Made by a program: the position numbers and the translations under genes
Shown here: positions 43,401 to 53,803 of the stretch, piece after piece
How positions within the stretch are numbered: position 1 is the first letter of the stretch
Layout: each line of letters starts with the position of its first letter
The notes under the pieces: generated by a model
Seen by the model: the letters and a program-made list of their open reading frames with translations, nothing else
The model's database searches: none
Told to the model about the DNA's origin: nothing
NCBI GenBank assembly: GCA_030562195.1
Contig: JAUJPP010000012.1
Coordinates: 16,740,001 to 16,804,000 of the forward strand
DNA: 64,000 nt
Direction of reading: 5' to 3'
DNA from: Nipponacmea schrenckii
Lineage: Eukaryota > Mollusca > Gastropoda > Lottiidae

Positions 43401-44496
43401 CTAGAACTGTGAACAGTGCTAAGAGTGGCAAACAACCCCTATGGGGCCACTTGATACAAGGTCACATGATATAGCCTTTTTTAAACACTCAAAACAAACT
43501 TTTTAACAACCATTATAAGCATATGTATGAACAGCTTAGGTCAAGTACATTATTTGACTTGAAAATTATTAAGGTAATTGAAGGTAAAGGTCCCTTGATA
43601 TAGCCTTTTGAATTTTTTTAAAAACTAAAACGGGTACAAAAAAATTGTTGTTGACCATTATAGGCCTATGTGTGGATAGCAAAGGTCAAGAACATTCTAC
43701 TTGTAAAAATTCAGGGTCATTGAAGGTCAAGGTCATTTGATATAATTGTTGTCGATCATAATAGGCATATGTGTGGATAGCTTAGGTCAAGAACACCCTA
43801 CTTGAAAAAATTCAGGGTCATTGAAGGTCAAGGTCATTGTATTTGGCCTTTTGAATTTTCAAAAAAATTCAATCGGGCATTAAAAAAATTTAAATTTGAA
43901 AATCAAAATTCTGTTCCCAACAAGTTTTAGATAAAGTAACAAGGTTTCGAAAAAGACCAAAATCGGACAAATCGGATAAAAATTAGGGAACTTATTAAAA
44001 TTTTTCTGAATGTTACCGTTCTGTGATGACACATAAAGTATCACTTCCGGTTTGGATTTTTTATTCTAAAAGGGTTCTAATTATGCCTGATAGTATATAT
44101 GTATAGCTTTTGTACTGATTTCTTACATACACCGGAAGCTGGGTGACCCAATGTGGTTCTAAAAAACCGGAAGTTTTCACGTAAGAACCGGAAGTGGTAA
44201 AAAAAAATTTATGATGCGGTTTTATTTCTATAGGCAACTTCTCTATATTCTGTAATTTTCAAAGCGATCGGATAATTAGCAACAAAGTTATGCAATTATT
44301 CAATTATTAATATGCAATTACTAACTACTGATGCGTAAAAATTTTAGTTTTATATATTCATTTTCTATTCCAGTACGTATCTTATCGTATTTTTCAAACC
44401 AAATGTCTATACCATTTTCGAGTTGGGCTAGGGAGCTTCCCGAAAAAAAAAAAGTCTAATGAAAACAAAGAGTGGCAAATTTCTAATTTGCCACTC
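43401..44496 (-). mobile_element. Non-autonomous element, family F1 (inverted copy)
   Basis: Begins CTAGAACTGTGAACAGTGCT and ends with GAAAACAAA and the GAGTGGCAAATT hairpin (44470-44496). It is a close copy of 11747-12836 in the opposite orientation, inserted in the F4 palindrome array. Confidence 0.85.
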
Positions 44497-44506
44497 AATA
44501 AAAATA

Positions 44507-44556
44507 ATAATCTTAACGAAAACAATAGATTTCACAATCTGTAGATTGTGAAATCT
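44507..44556 (-). repeat. Sixth F4 palindrome, beyond the F1 insertion
   Basis: Same AATAATCTTAACGAAAACAA plus palindrome (44527-44556). It is followed directly by the polymerase 3' flank of Polinton A copy 2. Confidence 0.85.
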
Positions 44557-44589
44557 AATAATAATAAAAATGTCCACATCATTAACCAT

Positions 44590-47256
44590 ATTGTTTCACT
44601 CATTCAACTTAGCTGGAACGTGTTCAATTTCGAGGGGTCGTGTCGATACACCGTCGCTTTGCACTACGTTTACAATAAAAATACGATAACCCACATCCAG
44701 TTTGTTCGTATGAATAAATGGTATTGTCACGCGCACGAAATCCTCTATTGACCACACTCCGACTTTCTCTTTCGTCTAAAACGCGTTTATAAGATGACAC
44801 GGCTTGAGTAACAGCCGCTTTGTTCAGTCCCTTCGAACTCAATTTGACACTTTCCTGATCTGTTTCGTCTAACTGGAGGACGTACGTTTTCGAATTGAGG
44901 GAAATCATTTGCACTCCTTCGCCTTCGAGCTTGAATAATCCTGGAGTTCTCTTATCGCGCTGCCAATGCGTCGTGCAACACGTTCTTGGAAAATAGTGCT
45001 TGGTTTTATCCGCCGTTATATCAATCCGATCGCAATATCTTTTCAACATGTGATCATAGTCGTCTTTTCTCTCGGGGCGTATGATGTCCGCTATACTATT
45101 TCCAGCTATAGCTAAGTACAAACTATCGGTGTCCATTTGAAGGCATTCAAAATCGGATCGATGAGTGTATATGTCCAAAAAATTATAATAGAATTCTAAA
45201 ATCCGCAATTAAGCGTACTGTAAAACGAACAAACCAACCTGCATGGGTAAATCCAGAGTAGATCGATGTTTTGAAGAAATTATCTCATAATTGTCACTAG
45301 GAAGTACCGTTAGTGAAATAAATTGTGCTTTATTTACAGTCAGACGCGTAGTGTGTACGCCGTGTACATATCTACAGTTTGTATGCTTTTCTTTCTGCAG
45401 CTATAGTCCTCCATAGGCACTGTTCCCCACTAATTTCATGACATCTGCCATAATAGCCATATCGGGGTCGATATCTCCAATTCTACGAGCTTCCGTTATT
45501 CTTTCGGTGAAAGATTTAAAACAATCGCTTTACCGAATTCTATGGCTTGATGAACGCGCGTGAGATTCAACCCTTGCTCTAAATACCATTTCAGAAGCAG
45601 AGTTGCATAATAAAAGCCTTCTCGCTTTCATTCCGCCGACTAAAAGCGTTCTATCTTCTTCGTGAATGCCACTATCCTTAGCGTGTTGTTTCATGTGCTC
45701 TCCTATCCCCTGGAATGGGATTTTCGACGTAACAAACAACGGACTCATGTCACTTTGTTTGACTTTACCCTTAAATTTCCGAGAGAACTGTAAATCTCTC
45801 TGATTCAAGAAATCCCTTAATTCTTTGTTATCCTTGCACTGTTCTTTAAAAGTACATTCCCACATAGATACGATGTTAAATCCCATCTTTTTAATAAAGA
45901 CTTCTCTCTCCACAGTGCGCACGTATCGATTCCCGTCCTTCTTGTCTTTATAAATTGAACAATCATCATTTGGACATTGGTGGAAATATAATCCGTAAAA
46001 TTCGTAGCACGTGTTACTATCTCCGTTAAATCCATCCACAAAATACGGCCCAATACACTTTTCACTACCCGAATTTAATTTGTGAGAAATGAATAAGCCC
46101 TCTTTGTAACTGATCCAGTCAAGCCAATCGAAAGCTAATGTATACCGTTCGGACTTATCTTTTCGAAAAAGATTTGCATTTTGATTGCAAGGACGCCATC
46201 GAACAAAATAAGAGACCGGTAATTCCTGCGATAAGCAATTTAAGTACAACGCATTCGCGTCATATCCAACACAGGATTTGCAAACTTTTTCAGGATTCTG
46301 GCGAAGATAAGTTTCTCCAGCTTTATGGTATCGGGTAAATATCACTGACGGTCCACCAACGATGTTCGCTTTGAGACACTCGTGAAAACCCCTGTTAACA
46401 TTATCAATTGAGGAAAAAATAAATCCGTCATCCTTAGCCGTGCGAAACAGGAGTATTCGCGAAATACCGCTCACGGATATGGCGTCTTTAAAAATATCCA
46501 CCCTCATATCTTCCCAATAAAACTTCTTCAGTTTTGTTATCGCTTCAATACCGGGTTCGACGTCGAGGTTATTGTACCAAATCAATAAATCCTTCACAGT
46601 GCACATATTCTCTCTTTCCCAAACCATTATTAAATAATTGTAGTTTTCCTCCTTACTCTTCGGCTTTCGCTTTAAACTCATCTTTTTCATAATAATTTCT
46701 TCTGACAATTCGGGAGACGAAATCCGATACTTTGCGAATTCTTCGTACTTTTCATCTTCTAAGCTGTTTCGATTTTTAAGATCCGACCGGAATGCGCTTA
46801 CGGGAGGTAATCGGGTTTCGTTTAATTTCTCAACGCAGTCCAAATACTCGTAACAAAAGAATCCTTTCTCTTGCGAAACTTTGAATGTTCTTAAAAACTG
46901 ACTGTATGAAGTACCAGGAGGGAGATAATGGGATATGTCTAAAAAACGAAAGTGTTCAGTTGCCATACAAAGATACTGATTATTTTTCTTCACAACGAAA
47001 TACGTGGATATATCATTCAGTCCCAAAACACTAGCCAGGTGAGTTTTAATAAGATTCAAATCGTACTTCGAAGAATTAAATCCTGGTATTGGAATTTGAC
47101 TACAGAACAGGTTAAATCGGATCTTAACTTCACAAGGGAATTGTGCATTTTTAAAGCGGATTTGGTGATATCCACTTGAATTTCGTCCTCGTCGACAATT
47201 TCTTCCCATTCGTTATATTCTATGGGAAGATCGTCCGCGTCGCAATCCTTAGGCAT
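44590..47256 (-). pseudogene. Protein-primed DNA polymerase B, Polinton A copy 2, broken
   Basis: From ATG 47256 an acidic N-terminus (DEDEIQVDI). After a frame change the long frame 45530-47209 carries exonuclease GFNSSKYDLNLI (residues 43-54 of that frame), NIVGGPSVIFTR, motif A GYDANALYLN (315-324) and the TPR region. Motif B (NSAYGG-like) lies out of frame near 45400. Motif C MDTDSLYLAI and KTY are in 44624-45208. About 90 bp present in copy 1 (29085-29180) are deleted near 45748. So motif A survives here and is lost in copy 1. The gene starts four bases from a divergent membrane gene. Confidence 0.9.
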
Positions 47257-47259
47257 TAA

Positions 47260-48749
47260 ATGCTGCAGTCTATTACCTCGTTGATTTGCATGATAATTAT
47301 CAATTTTTCATATACTAAAGATGACTTTATTCCGGAACATTGCGTTATAATTGATGACGTGAAAATGGATTGCGATATTTGTAATGAAAATATCAATGGT
47401 GGAGTGTATAAAAAAGTAATACTTTTGCGAATTAAGGATTGTTTTAAGGACTTCGCACTGACAAAGTTGTCTTTTCCGGTGTTAAAAACTGTCATTCTTG
47501 AAAGATCAAATATAAAGTGTGAAGATATTTTAAGCGAAATGAATGTTTGGAAAATTGTGAACAACGTGAATTGCCCTTTTGTAAGTAATCTTATCAATAC
47601 CATATAAAGAATTTTCAGCACTGCCTTTTAATAGCGTATTTCATAAAAAAAATTATATTTACGTTACAGGAAAACGCAAAATTGACTCGATTTGATGAGA
47701 AAACAACAAGCACGATTTCACAAGTGAGTATATTTTATATGCTGAATGGAATAAAAATTTTATTTAATTTCTACTAAGACAATATTTGAATCAGGATAGC
47801 GCAGAAGACAAAATTATATTATGACTACGAAATAATCGTGAAATATACATTTCAGTCGTTAAGTGAAGAAAATACTCTGGTTAGTGTACATCCATCAACT
47901 ACAATTCCACAGGTGAGTATTTTATGTGAACAATTATTTTATTGAAAATATCGCCCACCTTTAAATTCATATAAATGAATGGGTAAAATCAATATAGTAC
48001 CTTTAATCTATGAGCAATATCTTTGATTATTATCATCTTTTGTACGTGGGAAAATTATATTGTTAATTAATCATGCGCCAGATAAAACGCTTGATAAACT
48101 CAATTCAACCCAATCTCATTTAATTTACTAAGCCAAATTATAACACGACTACGAAATAATCATGAAATATACATTTCAGTCGTTAAGTGAAGAAAATACT
48201 CTGGTTAGTGTACATTCGTCAACTACAATTCCACAGGTGAGTATTTTATGTGAAAATAAAATACAACAATACATATTTGTTGGAATCTAAAGAAAATTAT
48301 TTTATTGAAAATATCGCCCACCTTTAAATTCATATAAATGAATGGGTAAAATCAATATAGTACCTTTAACCTATGAGTAATGTCTTTGATTATTATCATC
48401 TTTTGTACGTGGGTAAATTATATTGTTAATTAATTATGCGCCTGATAAAATGCTCGATAAACTCAATTAAGGGGTGAAGCAGTGGGTTAATTAACATTTA
48501 TTACGTTGATTCTTTTATTTTCTATTATAGACAACCACAGGGGAAAATAATACACCATCTGTAGAAGAAAACTACATCACTTCAGGTAGTAACGTGCTAA
48601 TGTATGTCGGAATCGCTCTCGGTTGTTTAATCACGATGATAATTATCGTTATTACGATTAAAAAAATCAAGATTCGAAGACGGAGTAACACCCGTAATAT
48701 CTTCGCTATAAGTGAGGAGGAAACAGAATTTAATAACAAATATGACTAA
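47260..48749 (+). CDS. Spliced type I membrane protein of Polinton A, copy 2, with a duplicated exon
   Basis: Five exons, all phase 0: 47260-47580, 47670-47723, 47856-47912, 48180-48236, 48531-48749. Splice sites are GTAAGT or GTGAGT with CAG or TAG. No stop occurs, giving about 235 residues. Exons 3 and 4 are near-identical 57-bp copies in a 324-bp tandem duplication, lengthening the Ser/Thr-rich stalk by 19 residues. The signal peptide is partly replaced (MLQSITS before LICMIIINFSYT). The membrane helix is full length (VGIALGCLITMIIIVIT) and is followed by KIKIRRR; the tail ends earlier than in copy 1. The polymerase is divergent and adjacent, unlike copy 1. Function unknown. Confidence 0.75.
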
Positions 48750-48880
48750 TATAATTTGATTATTTTTCCAGTAATTGTGACTTGTTGTATGGAGATACTG
48801 TTATTCCTAGTGACAAGTGTTACTTATATAATAAGAAGGAAATTGCGTCAGTGCATTGAAGACGTTTATTTAAAATTGGT

Positions 48881-49756
48881 TTAGGGTGTTATAAGAGATA
48901 ATCTCTTATAGAAGCACTGGCCTAGGTCACAAGCAGAGACTACATCACACATCAGTTTGATAAGAAATTGTCTTCTTCTGGAGAGATTTACACAATTGAT
49001 TAATTTTCAAAGAGAATTTTTTCAAAGCGATTACTTCAGGGAGGTAAAGGAAGGGGGTCTAATCTACCACGTACAAGGATATTACTGAGATTTTTATTCC
49101 TTTTGTAAGCAGTCACTAAACGTTTGGTATATATGTTAGGGAATTCATCCTGGAGTTCTTTATAAACCGTTTCACAATCACCGCCGCACTTTTGGCTGTA
49201 GAATTGTAGGTTGCTACAAAAGGTATAATTTGATTATCATGCTGGATGTTTAGGCCGTTAGGTACAACTGTTTCTAATTGGTCTATCCAGAAGCTCTCCC
49301 TTTGTATTCGCTTTGTTTTAGGTTTGATAGTTGTAGAGACTGGAACTTTTTCAATGGGCATAACAAGAAGATCTTCAATGGAATGATTGGCTGAGTTAAA
49401 ATGATTTGCGATTGGTCTATCTTTTTTATGAAGAATGTCAAAGCGATGACCGCTTAAACGAGTATGCAACGCGTTTTGAGTTTCGCCAACATACTGTACG
49501 TCGCATTTTTTACAAGAAATTAGGTAAATAATGTTTTTATCGATACATGAAAGGACTTCCGTTAATTCGAAAATTTTACCGTTTTTCTTATTTTCAAAAT
49601 AATGAGAAACATGGATATAATCGCAGGTACGACACCTAGAACCTCCACATGGAACAGAACCAAAACCGTTAGGTAGAGGAGGGGGGTTGCTTTTCTTCTC
49701 AATGGCCAAAAGAGTGTCGTTTTTAATTTTGCGCAAATAACGTTTCGAGTACCCCC
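48881..49756 (-). mobile_element. Penelope-like element fragment with GIY-YIG endonuclease
   Basis: Inserted between two halves of sequence continuous in Polinton A copy 1 (breaks at 48880 and 49757, GGT on both sides). It encodes a CxxxxCxxC zinc-like GGSRCRTCDYI, GIY-YIG as IIYLISCKKCDVQYVGET, then LHTRLSGHRF, a conserved RESFWIDQLET and GLNIQ. This is the endonuclease end of a Penelope-like element; the reverse transcriptase is missing (5' truncation). The frame is open from 49116 upward. Confidence 0.8.
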
Positions 49757-49861
49757 GGTGAATTTGATTAACTATCAACCAAAAAACATTCAAATCGGAC
49801 CAGCACCTATTTTAAGAAGATCGACTCGTATTAGAAGAAAACCTGACAGACTAAGCTTTTA
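49757..49861 (+). other. Conserved basic tail of the membrane gene locus, copy 2
   Basis: Encodes the same NYQPKN and ILRRSTRIRRKPDRLSF peptide as 25333-25456 and continues from 48880 across the Penelope insertion. Confidence 0.5.
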
Positions 49862-49934
49862 GTCTTTTACTTATTATTAATGTCAAAAATAAAAAGTTTT
49901 TAATCGATTAGAGTCTTATCTATGTAAATCACAC

Positions 49935-50122
49935 CTATCATTTCCGTAAACATTCGATTATGATATTGCACGCTTGTACGCACACGACAAAATTAAATGC
50001 GTTCAGGCGTTACGCATAATGCGTTCAGGCGTACTTATTACTTTATAAGAAAGATCAAAGATGAAAAAGCCGCCATACCTTAACATGGCAAAACATGTAC
50101 TCTAGAGCTCCACACTATACTA
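49935..50122. repeat. Polinton A terminal repeat, end of copy 2
   Basis: Matches 25067-25256 in reverse complement, ending CACACTATACTA at 50122. The next base already belongs to an integrase gene of another copy. Confidence 0.88.
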
Positions 50123-50475
50123 GAAGTAGAAAACTTGTCGCGAATGGGTTCCAGCCAAGCGTATCGAGAAAAACAATAAATAACAACCAATATAAAATTT
50201 GTATTTGAATTGAATCTAGAAATATTGGAAACATCGCATAGATCTGCGTCAAGCTGTGACAGCAGTCCACTTGTGATGACTTTATTTCTTGTAAACCTCT
50301 TCTTCGCTGAACGATGTAGACTATACGCATCTTGATTTTGTAACCTTCGTGTTAATCGTTTTCGACTGATTTTCCATTTTCCATCTCGGCGAACTTTTTC
50401 AAAGAACTTATCTACACCTGAAAAAGCTCCGGGTTGTTTTGGATCGTAATATAAGTTGCTTAGATAGTTGTTCAT
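50123..50475 (-). pseudogene. Polinton A integrase fragment, copy 3
   Basis: Codons 1 to about 117 of the integrase at 35927-36529, nearly identical (first Asp kept in QLDADLCDVS). It is cut exactly where the terminal repeat of copy 2 ends at 50122. The remaining catalytic core is absent from this side. Confidence 0.85.
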
Positions 50476-50801
50476 TGCTCCAATAAAATATTACTGACAC
50501 GAGATTGTAGTTGTTGTTTCCAAGCTTCACTTTTAAAATGTATTTCTCTGAACATTGATATTTCAGTAGATATTATATTGTGAGGGCGTTCCTTCAAGTT
50601 ATCAAATTCCGCTCTCCATGTCGACATAACTCTTTCTTCGTTTATTCTTTCAAATGCTATTGCAAAAAGTCTTTCCGAAGAGCAGGTTGGATTTTTCTCT
50701 CTAAACAAAGTTAATAGGTTCCGGATAAGTTCGTGTTCGTATGCTTTGGTAAGGAGTTCCTGGAGAAATTTATCTATCTCTCCCACTTCAACTTCATCCA
50801 C
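50472..50801 (-). pseudogene. Conserved ORF upstream of integrase, copy 3
   Basis: Close copy of 36526-36879 with a damaged start region (sequence near 50805-50830 is altered) and a short deletion in the YQCLAYRE segment. It still overlaps integrase by ATGA. Confidence 0.7.
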
Positions 50802-50941
50802 GTAAATTATATCTTCGATAAATATTCTAAGAAAACCGTAGTCTTTTACTTCTGAATTTTATTTCGTGGAATTACTAAATAAAACGTTTTTATAATTGAA
50901 CGAATCTTAACATAACGTCGTTAACTTAAATTGTGTCAAAC

Positions 50942-51128
50942 ATTTCCGTAAACCTTCGAATATGATATTGCACGCTTGTACGCACACGACAAAATTAAAT
51001 GCGTTCAGGCGTTACGCATAATGGGTTCAGGCGTACTTTTTTATTACTTTATAAGAAAGATCAAAGATGAAAAAGCCGCCATACCTTAACATGGCAAAAC
51101 ATGTACTCTAGAGCTCCACACTATACTA
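50942..51128. repeat. Polinton A terminal repeat, right end of copy 3
   Basis: Same inverted repeat, ending CACACTATACTA at 51128; flanking DNA starts TTTAGGGG. Confidence 0.88.
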
Positions 51129-51342
51129 TTTAGGGGAAACATAAACGCTATTTGCATGCATTTAAAAAAGGTATAGATAATCATGTTTGGTATCGTTAGA
51201 AAGATATTAAGGACCCGCTTAATTCACAGCCATTAAAAAATTGATGACCTCATTAATGACGTCACAAGAGATCAAAAGGTCATGAAACTATTTTTAAGTG
51301 AAAATCTGGGTATTCATGTAATAAAATAGCCATGGCAACCAT
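51129..51342. other. Flanking DNA, no gene
   Basis: About 210 bp between a Polinton end and a LINE fragment. It includes AATGACGTCACAAGAG, a perfect CRE-type TGACGTCA, with no gene attached. Confidence 0.4.
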
Positions 51343-51873
51343 TTGTATAATATTGGTAAAGTTAGGAACATGATTAATACAGAAACTGCTAAGTTGCTTG
51401 TGAATTCTCTTGTCACTTCTAGATTAGATTATAGTAATTCTCTTTTATTTAATATCTCTAAGGACCAACTTTACCAACTTCAAAAAATTCAGAACAAAGC
51501 AGCCAGAATAGTATCAAGAACTAAGCTCCGGGAACATATCACTCCTGTCTTAAAGGATTTACACTGGCTCCCCAAAAATAAAAGAATTGAATTTAAAATT
51601 TTAACTATGACATACTCAAGCTTAAATTTAGAAAGTACTCCTCAATATTTGAAAGACCTTGTTAAGCCATATCGTCCTATTCGCAATCTACGCTCTCGAC
51701 AATCTAACCTTCTCGAGATAGCCGAGCCAATCTCAAAAACTGGTAAATGTGCTTTCTCATATGCCGCACCGTATCTATGGAATAATTTACCCGCTAAACT
51801 CAGAAATGTTGCCACCTTGCCATCTTTTAAAAAACAACTAAAAACTGAATTATTTATACAGTATTATTCTTAA
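51343..51873 (+). pseudogene. LINE reverse transcriptase C-terminal fragment
   Basis: 176 open residues: VTSRLDYSNSLLFNISKDQL, LQKIQNKAARIVSRTK, then LKDLHWLPKNKRIEFKI and AAPYLWNNLPAKLR at the end. This is the highly conserved post-polymerase domain of CR1/jockey-type LINEs. The 5' part is missing, as usual for truncated insertions. The frame is intact, so the insertion may be young. Confidence 0.85.
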
Positions 51874-52920
51874 TGTATGTTATTGCTTGTATTGTTGTCT
51901 TGTAGGGGGTCTTGAAGTATCTTTACACCCATATGGAGCTGATTTGTAGTGGAAGTTTTTGGTTCGAAAATTTTAATGATAGTTCATTACGTTATTTCGT
52001 AAATTAGGTTTCTTTATTTGGTTCTAGGGCTAAAAAAGCTAAAAAAAAAAAAAATAGCTGATAATTGCATTTTTTAAAAATTGGCCTATATCATGAATAT
52101 TATCCATCGTCTTGGAACCCTGTCACCTGCAGGGATGAACAAACAGTTATCTTAATTAAATTAATATACCTCCTGATGTTTATTGATTCTTTCCTTAAAG
52201 CGTCACACCTGACAAGAACAAGGCATGCCCACCAATAGGCGGTAGACTGTTATAGAATATCGTTTAATAAAAGTAGGAGTTATGGGGAATAAAACATTTC
52301 AAATCAAGTGTGTAGATTTTGGGGTGGGTTTCAAAAGCCTACCGCCAACCGCTGCCAACCGGCCTACCGGAAGGAAAAAAATGCGCCAAAATAGATATTG
52401 TTAAATTTAAGGATCGTAGATTTTCATACAATAAAACGAAACTATTCAATTTGACGAAACTTTTGTCGACGTCAAAATTATGGAATCAAAATTATTTTAA
52501 AAATGAAACGAAAAAAATTAATATTTTCTTTTCGTGTTCAGCGATGTTTTCTTCACATTAACTGATACAATCCATGCCAAAAAGCAATAATCTAATTTGT
52601 ATTCAAATGGGACACACAATTAACCGTAAAAGTACCCTTAAATCTGTTTTAAATGATCACGACAGGAAGGTCGTTTGTTTCAGAGTTACTTCCCTTAATT
52701 TATTTATTTAACGTCGTCGGCATCAGAACAACAAGACCAAGGGATCTTTCTTCCACCTTTTAGAATTTTTTCAAAGTTAATCCTTGACGTAGACTATAAT
52801 AATTCTGCGAATGCTCCTCCTGTTAATCCAACCAAATCAGCAGTATATTTAGTTGATAAAACGCTTCACCAAGACTGGAAGCACACTTCCAGCACTTGGA
52901 AAAATCAGGTTTCCAGACAC
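51874..52920. other. LINE 3' flank and unassigned DNA
   Basis: Roughly 1 kb. The first part is probably the LINE 3' untranslated region. A plus-strand frame at 52319-52561 has no recognisable motif. Nothing else is supported. Confidence 0.4.
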
Positions 52921-53110
52921 AAGTAGTATAGTGTGGAGCTCTAGAGTACATGTTTTGCCATGTTAAGGTATGGCGGCTTTTCATCTTTGATCTTTCTTAT
53001 AAAGTAATAAAAAAGTACGCCTGAACGCATTTAATTTTGTCGTGTGCGTACAAGCGTGCAATATCATATTCGAAGGTTTACGGAAATGTTTGACATAATT
53101 TAAGTTAACG
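52921..53110. repeat. Polinton A terminal repeat, left-hand end of copy 4
   Basis: Starts AGTAGTATAGTGTGGAGCTC at about 52923, plus orientation; it lacks one of the two ACGCCTGAACGCATT units. Confidence 0.85.
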
Positions 53111-53189
53111 ACGTTATGTTAAGATTCGTTCAATTATAAAAACGTTTTATTTAGTAATTCCATGAAATAAAATTCAAAAGTGATAGACT

Positions 53190-53346
53190 ATGGTTTTCTT
53201 AGAAGACGAAATGTTCGATATAATTTACGTGGATGAAGTTGAAGTGGGAGAGATAGATAAATTTCTCCAGGAACTCCTTACCAAAGCATACGAACGCGAA
53301 CTTATCCGGAACCTATTAACTTTGTTTAGAGAGAAAAATCCAATCT
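53190..53346 (+). pseudogene. Conserved ORF upstream of integrase, copy 4, truncated
   Basis: Begins ATGGTTTTCTTAGAAGACG and encodes VFLEDEMFDIIYVDEVEVGE through LFREKNPIC, then is cut. It shows the probable original start of this gene family, lost in copy 1. Confidence 0.7.
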
Positions 53347-53800
53347 GCTGTAAGGCGGCTTTTTCATCTTTGATCTTTTTATTTATTACTTTATAAGTAA
53401 TAAAAACGTACGTCTGAACGCATTTAATTTTGTCGTGTGTGTGCAAGCGTGCATTATAATATTCGAAGGTTTACAAAAATGTTTGACATAATTTAACGAC
53501 GTTATGATAAGACCCGTTCAATTTAATAACGTTACGTTGTTTAAAATGGCATATACTAGAATCAACTCGTCGATCGTCCTCACAATTTGTTCCTCTTGAA
53601 ATATCAGTGTTTGGCGTATAGGGAAACACATTTTAAAGTATAGTACGATATTTGATACGAACTATGAACGAATTTCAAGATGCGTATAGTCGTGAATCGT
53701 TCCAATATAATTCCATCAGATATGCTAAACGCTATTCGTCAGCTCAGCGTGGAATACTGCGACAACACAATTTATTTTATTTATGTACATGTATATATGA
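53347..53800 (+). pseudogene. Diverged Polinton A end, copy 5
   Basis: A second terminal-repeat segment (AAGGCGGCTTTTTCATC, GAACGCATTTAATTTTGTCG, near 53350-53450) follows immediately, then diverged remains of the 117-residue ORF (RPHN, LLKYQCLAYRE near 53575-53640). A short plus-strand frame from 53664 (MNEFQDAYSRE) is not recognised. Confidence 0.6.
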
Positions 53801-53803
53801 TTA

